Assembly: GCF_900187045.1 (NCBI RefSeq)
Contig: NZ_LT906453.1
Coordinates: forward strand, 186,001-250,000
Origin: Dermatophilus congolensis
Lineage (GTDB): Bacteria > Actinomycetota > Actinomycetes > Actinomycetales > Dermatophilaceae
DNA length: 64,000 nucleotides
Reading direction: 5' to 3'
Under the pieces are notes generated by a model, which was not told the origin of the DNA, did no database searches, and saw only the letters and a program-made list of their open reading frames with translations. This document shows positions 36,531-45,941 of the stretch, piece by piece. The position numbers and the translations under genes are program-made. The number at the start of each line of letters is the position of its first letter. Position 1 is the first letter of the stretch.

Positions 36531-36742
36531 GTGAGCTCCTCACCACCTGGCGGGCTTGGGGTGCCCGCACACATAGCGGCCACCTGATGGCGGCCGCAGG
36601 GTTTGCGTGCTTCATGGTAGTGCGCGAAGGGGGTTGTGCAGGGGTGATTGGTCAGGTTGGTGTGATTTGTTGTCGGCTGGAAGAGCACATCCGGTGGCCT
36701 AGGTGCGTCGGGGAAAGTCGTTGGGGGCGCTAACGTCGTTTT

Positions 36743-37738
36743 ATGGCCGCCTCGTACCAGTCAGCTGAGAGCCTCCCGGGGGTTGCTGTGGAGGGTTCTT
36801 GTCCGCGTGTTGCTGTTGTTGTTAATCCTTCTAAATTCTCTGGCGGTGATGCTCTTCGGGTGCGTGGGCAGTTGAGGGATGCGGCGGTGGGGTTGGGGTG
36901 GGCTGAGCCGATGTGGCTGGAGACGACGGTGGAGGATCCGGGGCGCGGTCAGGCTCAGGCTGCGTTGGATGAGGGTGTTGATGTGGTGTGCGCGCTGGGT
37001 GGGGATGGGACGGTGCGGGCGGTGGCCAGTGCGTTGATTGGTACGGGGGTGCCGTTGGGGCTTTTGCCTGGGGGTACGGGCAATTTGTTGGCTCGTAATC
37101 TTGGTTTGCCGTTGGATTCGCCAGTGGAGGCGTTGCGGGTGGCGTTGCGGGGTGTTGATCGCAGGCTTGATGTGGGCAGGGTGCGGTTGGAGTTGCTGCG
37201 TGATGAGCAGGTTCCGTTGGATCAGGCTCAGCTGGTGGAGGAGTTTTTTCTCATCATGGCGGGGATTGGGTTTGATGCTTCGATGATTGCGGGTGCGCCG
37301 GAGGAGTTGAAGGCGCAGGTGGGTGCGGTGGCGTATGTGTGGTCGGGGTTGCGGCATTTGCGGGGTGAGCGGTTTGAGGTGCGGATGTGGACTGATGGGG
37401 GCCCTGGAGTGTTGCGTAAGGCGCGGACGGTGTTGTTTGCGAATGTTTCTGAGTTGCAGGGTGGGATCAGTCTTTTGCCTGCTGAGCCGGATGATGGCTT
37501 GTTGGATGCGCTTGTGTTGACTCCCAAATCGTTGACGGGTTGGTTGTCTGTGGCGACGCATGTTTTGACGCGGGGTCGAGCTGGTAGTGAGCGGGTGCAC
37601 ACGTCGCGGTTTCAGTCGATGCAGTTGCGCCTTCGGGTTCCGCAGCATATTCAGCTTGATGGTGATGCGATTGGTCTTACGCGGGCTCTTGATACGAGTT
37701 CTTTGCCTGGGGCGTTGGTTGTTCGTGTTCGCACCTAG
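36743..37738 (+). CDS. Diacylglycerol kinase catalytic-domain lipid kinase
   Basis: The 331-residue protein has the DAGKc fold. The nucleotide-binding motif is ALGGDGTVRAVA, and PGGTGNLLARNLGLP is the second conserved block. Family members phosphorylate diacylglycerol, ceramide-like lipids or other lipids in the membrane's inner face; the actinobacterial ones serve phosphatidic acid recycling. The start at ATG 36743 has no Shine-Dalgarno site, so the transcript may be leaderless. It diverges from fdhA. Codons are strongly G/T-ending. Confidence 0.88.
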   Translation: MAASYQSAESLPGVAVEGSCPRVAVVVNPSKFSGGDALRVRGQLRDAAVGLGWAEPMWLETTVEDPGRGQAQAALDEGVDVVCALGGDGTVRAVASALIGTGVPLGLLPGGTGNLLARNLGLPLDSPVEALRVALRGVDRRLDVGRVRLELLRDEQVPLDQAQLVEEFFLIMAGIGFDASMIAGAPEELKAQVGAVAYVWSGLRHLRGERFEVRMWTDGGPGVLRKARTVLFANVSELQGGISLLPAEPDDGLLDALVLTPKSLTGWLSVATHVLTRGRAGSERVHTSRFQSMQLRLRVPQHIQLDGDAIGLTRALDTSSLPGALVVRVRT

Positions 37739-37906
37739 GGGTGGTGTTGCAGTAAAGCTGTTGAGTTTTTCCCTGGCTACATATAGGCACTGAGCGCAAT
37801 TGCCCGAGTAAGTATTTCATTACGAAGCAGTAACAAAGGTGCCGCGTGCCGAATGGCCACCTGGGATTTAAGTAGTATTCACTCAGGAAATATTCAGGAG
37901 GTTAGA

Positions 37907-38200
37907 GTGGATACTTACAGCCCGGAAAAAGGGGATAAAAATAAAATAGAAACAGCCAGATCAGGCTGGATAATAACGAGTTTTTTAGCGTTTATAGGAC
38001 TCGTTCTGGATACTCTTGGTTTTACCATTTTAGGGCGCATATTGTTCCTGTGCGCCGCGGCATGGACCACATACGTCATGTCATACGTAATCCGGTATCG
38101 CGTTAAAGAATCCCTGAAGTCGAATATTTTTTCATCGATACTTGCAGCACTTTGCCTGCTCTATACACTTCTTCTTACTTTTTATCCTGCAGCTCAGTAG
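37907..38200 (+). CDS. Small AT-rich membrane protein of unknown function
   Basis: The 97-residue protein has two or three hydrophobic segments (about 25-45, 47-63, 74-92) after a polar N-terminus. GTG 37907 has the strong site CAGGAGG 5 bases upstream; starting at 37853 would put that site inside the gene. The gene and its flanks (37740-38300) are clearly richer in A+T, with AAA, ATA and TTT codons, than the neighbours. This suggests recent acquisition or a small mobile cargo gene. A rho-independent terminator follows. Confidence 0.75.
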   Translation: MDTYSPEKGDKNKIETARSGWIITSFLAFIGLVLDTLGFTILGRILFLCAAAWTTYVMSYVIRYRVKESLKSNIFSSILAALCLLYTLLLTFYPAAQ

Positions 38201-38229
38201 CGGGCTTACAGTAACCGCGTGAAAAACAG

Positions 38230-38292
38230 AAACTCTAACCTTATCGACTCAAAAGCATTGCGTTGTGGAGCCGATAAGGCCAGAGTTTTTAT
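38230..38292 (+). terminator. Rho-independent terminator after the small membrane gene
   Basis: Arms 38230-38246 and 38272-38288 (AAACTCTAACCTTATCG against CGATAAGGCCAGAGTTT) pair with two mismatches, followed by a T-run. It serves the plus-strand small gene and may also serve the convergent DUF5926 gene. Confidence 0.75.
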
Positions 38293-38316
38293 GTTGTGAT
38301 CAGGTTTGCGCGGGGC

Positions 38317-39258
38317 TTAGCGCAAGGTCAACTGACGGCTGAGCAAACCGGATCGGGCGCGTCGTTCTTCGGGGTTCAATGGCGCATCAGATGCGAGTGC
38401 TGCGGTGTAGCGGGTGGAGAATTCGGCGAGTGCTTTTTCGTATGCCTCTGCTCCCAGGGCGGGGTCGAGGTCCCAAACGGGAATGAGTACGCCGTCGGCG
38501 CGGAAGGCGCCAAGGAGTCGGGTAGGTGCTCCTTGTTCTGCTTGGAGGGTGTCGGCGCTGGCCGCGTGGAGTCGGGCGAGGGCGTCGGTGGCGCGGTTTT
38601 CCTCGTCGGTGAGGATCAAGCGAATGAGGGCTCGGTCGCCCATGAGTCCCCAGTAGGCGATGGCGTTCTTGGGGCAGGCATCTGCTGGCATGCGTGTGGT
38701 GGGAACCAAGGATGCGTTTGCTTCTTCAAGTTCGGCTTTGGCGCGGGCGTCGAGGGCGTTGACATCGGGTACCCAGTAGTCGAATCCGGCGCGGAGGTCG
38801 GCTGCGAAGGTGGTTGCGGGGTCGATGAGGTCTTGCAGTCGAGGCGTGTCGGCGTTGACCGGGGGCATGTGTGTTACTGGTGCACCAGCTGGGGCGGCTA
38901 GTGCGGCGAGGATTGCGGCGGCGATGTCTCGGGATGCGTCGCCGCTGGCTCCGACGGATTGGATGGCGATGAGGCGTTCGCCGTTGTCGCGGTGGAGTGC
39001 GGGCCATGCTCCGGGTAGGAGGGTGGTGATGGTGATGTTCAGGTCGGTTTCGCTAGGGTCGTGTCCTAAGGCGCTGCGGATGGGGTCGCAGTCGCGCAGG
39101 GTGATGGTGGCCAAGGCGGCGGGTAGGAGTTGGCGCATTGCCACCCAGTCGCTTTCGCCGGATAGGCCCTCGAAGGGGCGTGCGATGAAGGGTGCCGCGG
39201 CCACGGTGGTGCGTGCGGCTTGTGCTTCTTTACGTGCGCGTCGTGCTGCCTTACCCAT
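38317..39258 (-). CDS. DUF5926 family protein
   Basis: The 313-residue protein starts MGKAARRARKEAQAAR, a basic helix, then AAPFIARPFEGLSGESDWVAMRQLLPAAL, which contains the recurrent RPFEGL-E-DWVAMR pattern of DUF5926. GASGDASRDIAAAIL is another family block. The function is unknown. It is a common single-copy gene in actinobacteria. It lies downstream of the RND pump gene on the same strand, 10 bases after it, so the two may share a transcript. Confidence 0.7.
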   Translation of the reverse strand: MGKAARRARKEAQAARTTVAAAPFIARPFEGLSGESDWVAMRQLLPAALATITLRDCDPIRSALGHDPSETDLNITITTLLPGAWPALHRDNGERLIAIQSVGASGDASRDIAAAILAALAAPAGAPVTHMPPVNADTPRLQDLIDPATTFAADLRAGFDYWVPDVNALDARAKAELEEANASLVPTTRMPADACPKNAIAYWGLMGDRALIRLILTDEENRATDALARLHAASADTLQAEQGAPTRLLGAFRADGVLIPVWDLDPALGAEAYEKALAEFSTRYTAALASDAPLNPEERRARSGLLSRQLTLR

Positions 39259-39268
39259 GGTGGTGACC

Positions 39269-42200
39269 CTACCGGGCGTGGCGGGGTGGATTGGTTTCTG
39301 GTGTTTGTGTTGTGGGTGATGTTGGTTGGTTCTTCTCGCTGCCGTGTTGTCGGTGGAGTCGGGTCAGGAGCGCATCGAGTAGGACGTAAAGAACGGGAAC
39401 GATGACCAGGGTGAGGAGGGTGGAGCTGAGCAGCCCTCCGATGACGACGAGGGCGAGGGGCTGGGAGATAAAGGCGCCGCCGCCGGTAACGCTTGCGGCC
39501 ATGGGGGCCAGGGCAAGGATGGTCGCTAGCGCGGTCATGATGATGGGGCGTAGTCGATTGCGGGCGCCGGCGATGACGGCCTCACGGACGGGCATTGCGT
39601 CGTTGCGGTGCTGGTTAACGCGATCGATGAGGACGATGGCGTTGGTGACAACGATGCCTACCAGCATGAGGATGCCGATAAAGGCGGGTACGCCTAGGGG
39701 GGTTCCGGTGAGCAGGAGGGCGAGGACGGCGCCGATGCCAGCGAAGGGGATAGAGATGAGGAGCATGAATGGTTGGGCGAGGCTGCCGAAGGTGGCGACC
39801 ATGACGACGTAGGTGATGGCGATGGCTGCCAGGGTGGCTAGGCCGAGTTGGTTGAAGGCTTCGGCTTGGTCGGAGGCGGCGCCGCCGATGGTGGCGGTGG
39901 CTCCGGCGGGCAAGGTGGTGGTGTTCAAGGCGGTGCGGATGCGGTTTGTGAGTGCGCCGAGGTCGTTGTCGGCGGGGGTGACGGTGATGACGACGGCGCG
40001 GTTGCCGTCGATGCGGTGGATGGCTGCGGGGATTGTTTCGCGTTTGAGGTCGGCGACGTCTTCGACGTGGACGTCTTTGCCTTTGTGATCTTTTCCGATG
40101 ACGAGGTTGGCGATGGCTTCCTGGTCGGTGGGAGCGGTGCCTTCGCGGATGATGAGGTCGTGTTCGGCGGCGCCTATTTCGATTTTGCCGATGGTGCGGC
40201 CTTTGACGGCGTCGGCGACGGCTTTGCCGATCTGGGTTTCGTTGACGCTTTTGGCTAGGGCTTTGCTGCGGTTGACGTCGATGTGGAGGCTGGGGACGCG
40301 TTCGCCGAGGTCGCTGTGTGCTTGGGCGACGCCTTCGAGGCGGCGCACGGTGGTTAGGAGTCCTTCGGAGGCGGCGTGGAGGGTGTCGTCGTCGGGGCCT
40401 TGGATGTGGATTTCGACGTTTTGGGAGTTGGTGGGGCCTCCGGTGGCACCGATGCGGATTTCGCCGATGTCGTTGAGGGTGTCGAGTTTGGCTCGCAGGG
40501 ATGCAGTGAGGGTTTGGGAGTCGGTGCCTTCTTCGAGGGTGAGGGCGTGTTGGGCGGTGCGGGCGCTGCCGCCGAGCATGCGTAGGCCAGAACCGCCGAT
40601 GGTGAGCATGGTGGTTTTGACTCCGGGTGTGTTGGTGAGGGTTTTTTCGACGGTGGTTGCGGCGGTGTTGACGGCTTCGTTGGTGGATCCGGCGGGCATG
40701 GTTTGGGTGATTTGGATGGAGTTTTGGGCGCTGGATCCGATGAATTGGGTTTTGAGTCCGGTGGCTCCTATTCCGGCGGTGGCCAGGGCGAATAGGGCGA
40801 TGAGCATGGTGATGATGGGTCGGCGTAGAGCTAGGTGGAGGGTGGGGATGTAGAGGCGTTCCATCCAGCCGTTTTCGTGGTTGTGCGATTCGGTGGGGGT
40901 GGCGGGTGTGGTGCGGCGGTGGGTGAGCCAGCGGCGTCGGGGGGCGGTGGTGGGGCGGATGAACCAGTAGGCCAGGACGGGCACGATTGTGAGGGAAACC
41001 AGGAGTGAGGCGAGCATGGCGATGCCCACGGTGATGGCGAAGGGGCGGAAGAGTTCTCCTGCTTGTCCGCCGACGACCCCGATGGGTAGGAACACGGCGA
41101 CGGTGACGATGGTGGAGGCGGTGACGGCGCCGGCGACTTCGCGTACGGCGGTGGTGATCGCTTCGATGCGGGGTAGGCCGAGGTCGAGTTTTCGGGCGAT
41201 GTTTTCGACGACGACGATGGAGTCATCGACAACGCGTCCGATGGCGATAGTCAGGGCGCCGAGGGTGAGGATGTTGAGGGTGTTGTTGCTGGCTTTCAGG
41301 CCGATCATGGCGACCATGAGCGAGGCGGGGATGGAGACGGCGGTGACGAGGGTGAGGCGGATGGATAGGAGGAAGGTGAAGACGACGAGGACGGCCATGC
41401 CCAGTCCGAGGAGTCCTTCGTGGAGGAGGTCGTCGATGGATTGTTCGATGTAGGGGGCTTGGTCGAAGACGACGTTCATGCTGCCGTTGGGAATACGGGT
41501 GCTGAGTTGGGGCAGCTTGTCGGTGATGGCGTGGGAGATGTCGACGGTGGAGGCGTCGGGTTTTTTGACGACGGATAGGGCGATGCTGGGTTTGCCGTTG
41601 GTGCGGGCGATGCTGATGTTGTCGCTGGGGGTGAAGGCGATGGTGGCGATGTCACCGAGTTGGGTGACGGTGGGAGCGGTTGGTGTGGGTTTGGTGGGGA
41701 ATCCGCCGGGGATGGATGGCAGTCCGCCTGGTAGGCGGGGTATGCCGCCGGGGATTGGGGGGAATTTTCCGGGAAAGGTTGGAAGGCCGCCGGGGATGGA
41801 TGGCAGGCCGCCGGGCAGGGTGGGTAAGGCTGTGGGGAATCCGGTGGGCAGTGTGGTGGGTGGGTTGGTGGGGGTTGGTTGCGGTGCAGTGCTGGTGGGG
41901 GCAGAGGTGCTGGGGGCGGTGGTGTTAGTGGGTTCGGGTGTGGGGGTGTTGGTGCTGGTGGGTGCTGCGGGGATGGGTGCTGCCGCTCCCCCACCGCCTC
42001 GTCCGGGGATGGGCATTGCGCCGGTGAGCGCTCCTGCTCCGGTGGCATCGGAGACGGGCAGTTTGCGCAGTTGGTCGAGGCTGGTGATTTTGCGGCCGAC
42101 CTGCACGTTCAGTTCGGTTGTGCCTTGGGTGATGTTTCCGCCGGGGATGGTCACGCCGCTGGCTTGGAGGGCGGCGGTGACTGATGCGGTGGTCAGTCCG

Positions 42201-42781
42201 GCGTCTTTCATCTTGTTTTTGTTCAGGGAGATGCTGACGTTTTGGACGCCGATACCGCTGATGGTGACTGAGCGGACTCCGGGGATGTCTTCGAGGGTGG
42301 GGATGACGTGGTCGCGCAGGCGTTGGGCGAGGGCATCTCCGTGGAGGGCTCCGGAGGCCGAGAGTTGCATGATGGGGAAGTCAGCGATGCTGCCAGTGAT
42401 GACGGTGGGGCTGCTGCCTTCGGGCAGGTTGGGCACGCCGAGGACGGCTCGTTGGATGCGGGCTTGGGTGTCGGGCAGGTTGGTGCCGTATTCGAAGGTG
42501 ACCAGGATGCTGGAGGTGCTGTCGCCGGAGGTTGATTGGACTTTTTTGATGTTGGGTACAGCCAGGATGGCTGCTTCGAGGGGGCGGCTGACTTGTTCTT
42601 CGATGACGTTGGAGCTGCTGCCGGGGACGGGGGTCAGTACGGCGACAACGGGCAGTTCGAGGGAGGGGATGAGTTCGCGGCGTAGTGCCCCTGAGGTGAA
42701 GATGCCGCCGAGGAAGACAAAGAGGGTTATGAGCGCAATGAGTGCACGGTTTTTGAGGCTGAATCGTGTGAGGGCGCTCAC
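39269..42781 (-). CDS. RND-family (AcrB/HAE1-like) transporter with Pro/Gly repeat insert
   Basis: The 1170-residue protein shows two tandem RND halves of six transmembrane helices each, with large extracytoplasmic loops. The N-terminal FSLKNRALIALITLFVFLGGI helix, GSSSNVIEEQVSRPLE and the ISIPFAGIGAVLALLLTG region are typical, as is the DDSIVVVENI motif in helix 4. Between the first porter segments and TQLGDIATI lies a ~115-residue Pro/Thr/Gly-rich insert that ends in six heptads (see 41698-41830). Substrates may be drugs or lipids. I chose GTG 42781; AAGGGA lies upstream. Codons on this strand are C/A-rich. Confidence 0.9.
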   Translation of the reverse strand: MSALTRFSLKNRALIALITLFVFLGGIFTSGALRRELIPSLELPVVAVLTPVPGSSSNVIEEQVSRPLEAAILAVPNIKKVQSTSGDSTSSILVTFEYGTNLPDTQARIQRAVLGVPNLPEGSSPTVITGSIADFPIMQLSASGALHGDALAQRLRDHVIPTLEDIPGVRSVTISGIGVQNVSISLNKNKMKDAGLTTASVTAALQASGVTIPGGNITQGTTELNVQVGRKITSLDQLRKLPVSDATGAGALTGAMPIPGRGGGGAAAPIPAAPTSTNTPTPEPTNTTAPSTSAPTSTAPQPTPTNPPTTLPTGFPTALPTLPGGLPSIPGGLPTFPGKFPPIPGGIPRLPGGLPSIPGGFPTKPTPTAPTVTQLGDIATIAFTPSDNISIARTNGKPSIALSVVKKPDASTVDISHAITDKLPQLSTRIPNGSMNVVFDQAPYIEQSIDDLLHEGLLGLGMAVLVVFTFLLSIRLTLVTAVSIPASLMVAMIGLKASNNTLNILTLGALTIAIGRVVDDSIVVVENIARKLDLGLPRIEAITTAVREVAGAVTASTIVTVAVFLPIGVVGGQAGELFRPFAITVGIAMLASLLVSLTIVPVLAYWFIRPTTAPRRRWLTHRRTTPATPTESHNHENGWMERLYIPTLHLALRRPIITMLIALFALATAGIGATGLKTQFIGSSAQNSIQITQTMPAGSTNEAVNTAATTVEKTLTNTPGVKTTMLTIGGSGLRMLGGSARTAQHALTLEEGTDSQTLTASLRAKLDTLNDIGEIRIGATGGPTNSQNVEIHIQGPDDDTLHAASEGLLTTVRRLEGVAQAHSDLGERVPSLHIDVNRSKALAKSVNETQIGKAVADAVKGRTIGKIEIGAAEHDLIIREGTAPTDQEAIANLVIGKDHKGKDVHVEDVADLKRETIPAAIHRIDGNRAVVITVTPADNDLGALTNRIRTALNTTTLPAGATATIGGAASDQAEAFNQLGLATLAAIAITYVVMVATFGSLAQPFMLLISIPFAGIGAVLALLLTGTPLGVPAFIGILMLVGIVVTNAIVLIDRVNQHRNDAMPVREAVIAGARNRLRPIIMTALATILALAPMAASVTGGGAFISQPLALVVIGGLLSSTLLTLVIVPVLYVLLDALLTRLHRQHGSEKNQPTSPTTQTPETNPPRHAR
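41698..41830 (-). repeat. Imperfect 21-base repeats coding P-G-G-x-P-x-x-P heptads
   Basis: Inside the RND gene, six tandem ~21-base units encode GGLPSIP, GGLPTFP, GKFPPIP, GGIPRLP, GGLPSIP and GGFPTKP. A Thr/Pro-rich tract precedes them up to about 42030. Copy number could vary by slippage. Confidence 0.8.
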
Positions 42782-42975
42782 TGCGGGTCCCTTCGAGTGG
42801 GGGCATTCTGGGGGGCCGGGCGGGTGCGTTGTGCTGCCTGCCCGCAATACTTGGTTGAAGCCTACGAGTTTCTGAGTAACGGAACAGTGTTGCTGAGGTG
42901 CATGGCGCGGTGGCGCGCAGCTGACGTGCGTGGCCCGGGTTTGGTTGTTGTCCTCGTGTGAGTTGGAGGTGTGCT

Positions 42976-44019
42976 GTGAGTGGTGGCGTCGATGTGTTGC
43001 CGGTGTTTGGTCGAGTGCAGGGCGCGTGTGGGGTGGTGACGCTGAACCGGCCGCAGGCGATTAATGCATTGAGTGTGGAGATGGTGCGCCTGGTGACGGG
43101 GATGTTGCGGGTGTGGGAGAGCGATGATCGGGTGGAAGTGGTGGTTTTGCGTGGTGCGGGTGAGCGGGGGTTTTGCGCTGGGGGTGATGTGCGTCGTCAG
43201 CGGGAGTTGGCCTTGGCTGGTGGTACGAGCCGGTTGGATGCATTGGCTTTTTGGCAGGAAGAGTATGCGTTGGATGGGCTGGTGGCCTCGTATTCCAAGC
43301 CAGTGGTTGCGGTGATGGATGGGGTCACGATGGGTGGTGGTGTGGGGTTATCTGGTTTTGCTGATGTGCGGGTGGTGACGTCTTTCTCGAAGGTGGCTAT
43401 GCCGGAGTTGACGATTGGGTTTTTCCCTGATGTGGGGGCGACGCGGTTGTTGGCGTCGGCGCCTGGGGAGTTGGGGACGCATCTGGCGTTGACGGGGCAT
43501 GTGATGGATGCTGCGGATGCGATCGCGGTGGGGTTGGCGGATGTGTTTGTGGATACTTCGGTAGATGGTGGTGCGGTGGATGCGCTGGTGGAGCGTTTGG
43601 GTGCTGGTCGTAGTGCTCTAGCGGATCTGGTTGGGGATGATCCGGGGCCGTCGGCGTTGTTGGAGTCTGCGCAGTGGGTGGATCGTTGTTATGCGGGTTC
43701 GGATCCGGTGGCGATTGTTCAGGCGCTGCGCAGTAGTGGTGTGGAGGCTGCCGGTGTTGCTGCGGATGTGATCGAGTCGCGTTCTCCGTTGGCGGTGCAT
43801 ATTGCGTTGCGCGCGCTTCGTGAGGCTGCGGCGATGTCCTGTTTGGAGGAGGTTCTTGCGCGGGATGCGTTGTTGGCCAGGTGGTTTACGGATTGTCCTG
43901 ATTTTCATGAGGGTGTTCGTGCCCAGCTTGTTGATAAGGATCGTTCTCCGCGGTGGATGCATGGTTCGTTGAGTGAGGTGAGGCAGGCGGAGGTGGAGGC
44001 TGCTTTCGAGGCACACTAG
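42976..44019 (+). CDS. 3-hydroxyisobutyryl-CoA hydrolase / enoyl-CoA hydratase family
   Basis: The 347-residue crotonase-fold enzyme has the GAGERGFCAGGDVRR oxyanion block, DGVTMGGGVGLSGFADVR, and MPELTIGFFPDVGATRLLA. The GFFPDVGA form and the length (about 350) identify the 3-hydroxyisobutyryl-CoA hydrolase group, which acts in valine breakdown, rather than a simple hydratase. GTG 42976 has GGAGGT 5 bases upstream; an earlier start at 42958 is less likely. The methyltransferase gene follows after 4 bases. Confidence 0.88.
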   Translation: MSGGVDVLPVFGRVQGACGVVTLNRPQAINALSVEMVRLVTGMLRVWESDDRVEVVVLRGAGERGFCAGGDVRRQRELALAGGTSRLDALAFWQEEYALDGLVASYSKPVVAVMDGVTMGGGVGLSGFADVRVVTSFSKVAMPELTIGFFPDVGATRLLASAPGELGTHLALTGHVMDAADAIAVGLADVFVDTSVDGGAVDALVERLGAGRSALADLVGDDPGPSALLESAQWVDRCYAGSDPVAIVQALRSSGVEAAGVAADVIESRSPLAVHIALRALREAAAMSCLEEVLARDALLARWFTDCPDFHEGVRAQLVDKDRSPRWMHGSLSEVRQAEVEAAFEAH

Positions 44020-44023
44020 GGGG

Positions 44024-44638
44024 GTGACGATCACTCCGGATTTTGAGGACGTCTATCGGAACGATCCTGACCCGTGGGATGTGGCTACGAGTTGGTATGA
44101 GCGGCGGCGGACGCAGCTGATTTTGGCGATGCTGCGTCAGGAGCGGTATGGGCTGGTGTGGGATGCGGCGTGTGGGACGGGGCATCTGGCTCGTGAGCTG
44201 ATGGGGCGGGCGCAGCGTTTGGTGTGTACCGATATTGCTGGGCGGGCGTGTGCTTTGACTGCTGCGCAGGTGCAGCAGGCTGGTGACTGCTCGACGGTGT
44301 GTGTGGTGGAGCGTTCTGGGTTGCCGCAGGTGCCTTCGGCGTTGGGTGGGCGGGTGCCTGATCTGGTGGTGTTGAGTGAGGTTTTGTATTACTTAGATGC
44401 TGGTGAGCGGGCTGCTACGTGGGAGATGTTGGATCGGGTATGTGGCCCGTGCACCGATATCGTGGCTGTGCATTGGGCGCCGCGTCCTGAGGACAGTCAT
44501 CTTTCGGGTGCTGCGGTACAGCGAGAGTTGAATGCTTTTTTGGGTCATCGGGGTTGGTGGCGGTTGGTGACGCATACGGATATGGAGTTTGTGGCGGTGT
44601 TGTGGTCTCAGGATGCGCCGCAGAGTATTGGCCGGTAG
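44024..44638 (+). CDS. NodS-like SAM-dependent methyltransferase
   Basis: The 204-residue protein opens with FEDVYRNDPDPWDVATSWYE, the signature of the NodS-like group. The SAM motif is VWDAACGTGHLARELM. NodS methylates the chitin-oligomer Nod factor in rhizobia, but actinobacterial members lie in glycan or lipid gene sets and their acceptor is unknown. The start is GTG, coupled closely to the upstream hydrolase gene. The usual partners (glycosyltransferase, PIG-L deacetylase) are absent here. Confidence 0.8.
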   Translation: MTITPDFEDVYRNDPDPWDVATSWYERRRTQLILAMLRQERYGLVWDAACGTGHLARELMGRAQRLVCTDIAGRACALTAAQVQQAGDCSTVCVVERSGLPQVPSALGGRVPDLVVLSEVLYYLDAGERAATWEMLDRVCGPCTDIVAVHWAPRPEDSHLSGAAVQRELNAFLGHRGWWRLVTHTDMEFVAVLWSQDAPQSIGR

Positions 44639-44974
44639 CGGGTTGGCTTGTGGAGCTTTCTTCGGGTTGATTGCATATATAGCTGGGAAACAGCTGGAAA
44701 GGCACCCCTTACCTGAAAAGTATTTAAGGGCAGTGAATTAACCCATATTCCGCTCAGTGAAATGAGTGTTAATGTTCAGCTCAACAGCTGACATCCACCG
44801 ATTCGTGGGGCGTGAAGTGTCGTTTCGGTGTGCCAACAGCCGTGTTTCCCGTCCCCTGGATTTTCTGCCGCGGACTCTCCGATCGAAATCATTTCGATAG
44901 TGAAATTGTGCCGATCACCATCGATCGAATAATTCGTATATATGCAGAATCCTTTGTAGAAAGGTGCAGACGTC
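44639..44974 (+). promoter_or_regulatory. AT-rich leader region of the phospholipase D gene
   Basis: The 336-base gap has no supported gene and is more A+T-rich than the flanks. It contains TTAAC and GTTAA half-sites at about 44737 and 44770, a CTCA-N6-TGAG hairpin between them, and CGAAT-A-ATTCG near 44925-44940. I see no clear DtxR or known operator. These would be the sites to test for regulation of the toxin gene. AGAAAGG precedes the ATG at 44975 by about 10 bases. Confidence 0.4.
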
Positions 44975-45910
44975 ATGTCTTCTCGCGCCATGAAAGTTTC
45001 TATCGCCGCCGTTGTGGCCGCTGGCTCTTTCCTTGCCGCTAGCCCGGTTCACGCCGCGCCTGCCACTCCTAGTAACCCTGCTTCACAGCGCCCGGTGTAC
45101 GCCATCGCTCACCGCGTGCTCACCGTTAAAGGTGTCGATGATGCAGTCAAGCTCGGGGCTAACGCTATCGAGATTGACCTGACGGCTCGTAAGTCTGGGT
45201 GGTCCGCAGACCACGATGGCCTACCCACGAGCGCGGGAGATTCTGCCGAAACGATGTTCAAACACATCGCCGCCAAGAAAAAGGCAGGCAGCAACATCTC
45301 TTTCATCTGGCTGGACATCAAGAACCCCGATTACTGCAAGTCCGGCGAAGCAGGCTCCAAGTGCTCCATCGACCACTTGCGTGACCTGGCCCGTAACACG
45401 TTTGAAAAAGAAGGCGTGCGCGCCCTGTACGGGTTCTACAAGACCGCTGGTGCTGCGGCTTGGAACACCATCACTCACGACCTGAACGACAAAGAGGCCG
45501 TGGCGCTCAGCGGGCCCACCGAGACGGTTTTGTCTGACTACAACAAGTCGAAGAAACCTGTCCCGGTTAACAAGCGAATCGCGGACTACGGTTTCTTCAA
45601 CCTGCGTCTTGGTTTTGGTTCGTGCACCGGGACAGCGAAGAAGACCTGCGACCAGCTTCGTTTGTCTAACGAGGCCAGGGACAAGGGCAAGCTCGGAAAG
45701 GTGTTCGGCTGGACAGTCACCGGAAAGCAGAAGGACATCGTTTCGGACTTGCTCGGTAAGGCCCACGTCGATGGCTTGATTGCCGGTTTCAAGGCCACGA
45801 ACTTCTACGAGCACCCCGACTCCAAGGCGTCATTGAAGAACATCCACGACTGGGTAGCTGCGCACCCGCAGACGCACCGGATGGCAACCGCGAACGACAA
45901 GCCGTGGTGA
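44975..45910 (+). CDS. pld: Secreted phospholipase D exotoxin, C. pseudotuberculosis / spider-SMase D type
   Basis: The 311-residue protein has a signal peptide (cleavage near VHA-APAT, residue 27) and a TIM-barrel PLD of the GDPD-like group. The catalytic residues are His46 (VYAIAHRVLT) and His80 (SADHDGLPTSAG). The Mg2+ ligands are Glu66 and Asp68 (ANAIEIDLTA) and Asp114 (IWLDIKNPDYC). From memory, long segments closely follow corynebacterial PLD, for example AIAHRVLT and LDIKNPDYC. These toxins cleave sphingomyelin and lysophosphatidylcholine of host membranes. The gene has an AT-rich leader and a strong terminator and looks transcriptionally isolated. Confidence 0.93.
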   Translation: MSSRAMKVSIAAVVAAGSFLAASPVHAAPATPSNPASQRPVYAIAHRVLTVKGVDDAVKLGANAIEIDLTARKSGWSADHDGLPTSAGDSAETMFKHIAAKKKAGSNISFIWLDIKNPDYCKSGEAGSKCSIDHLRDLARNTFEKEGVRALYGFYKTAGAAAWNTITHDLNDKEAVALSGPTETVLSDYNKSKKPVPVNKRIADYGFFNLRLGFGSCTGTAKKTCDQLRLSNEARDKGKLGKVFGWTVTGKQKDIVSDLLGKAHVDGLIAGFKATNFYEHPDSKASLKNIHDWVAAHPQTHRMATANDKPW

Positions 45911-45941
45911 TGTAGAGGCCACTCGAGCCTGTTCTTTCTTG

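Noticed and set aside
44776-44991. Short minus-strand frame upstream of pld
   Set aside because: It overlaps the pld start and has no ribosome site or recognisable protein pattern.
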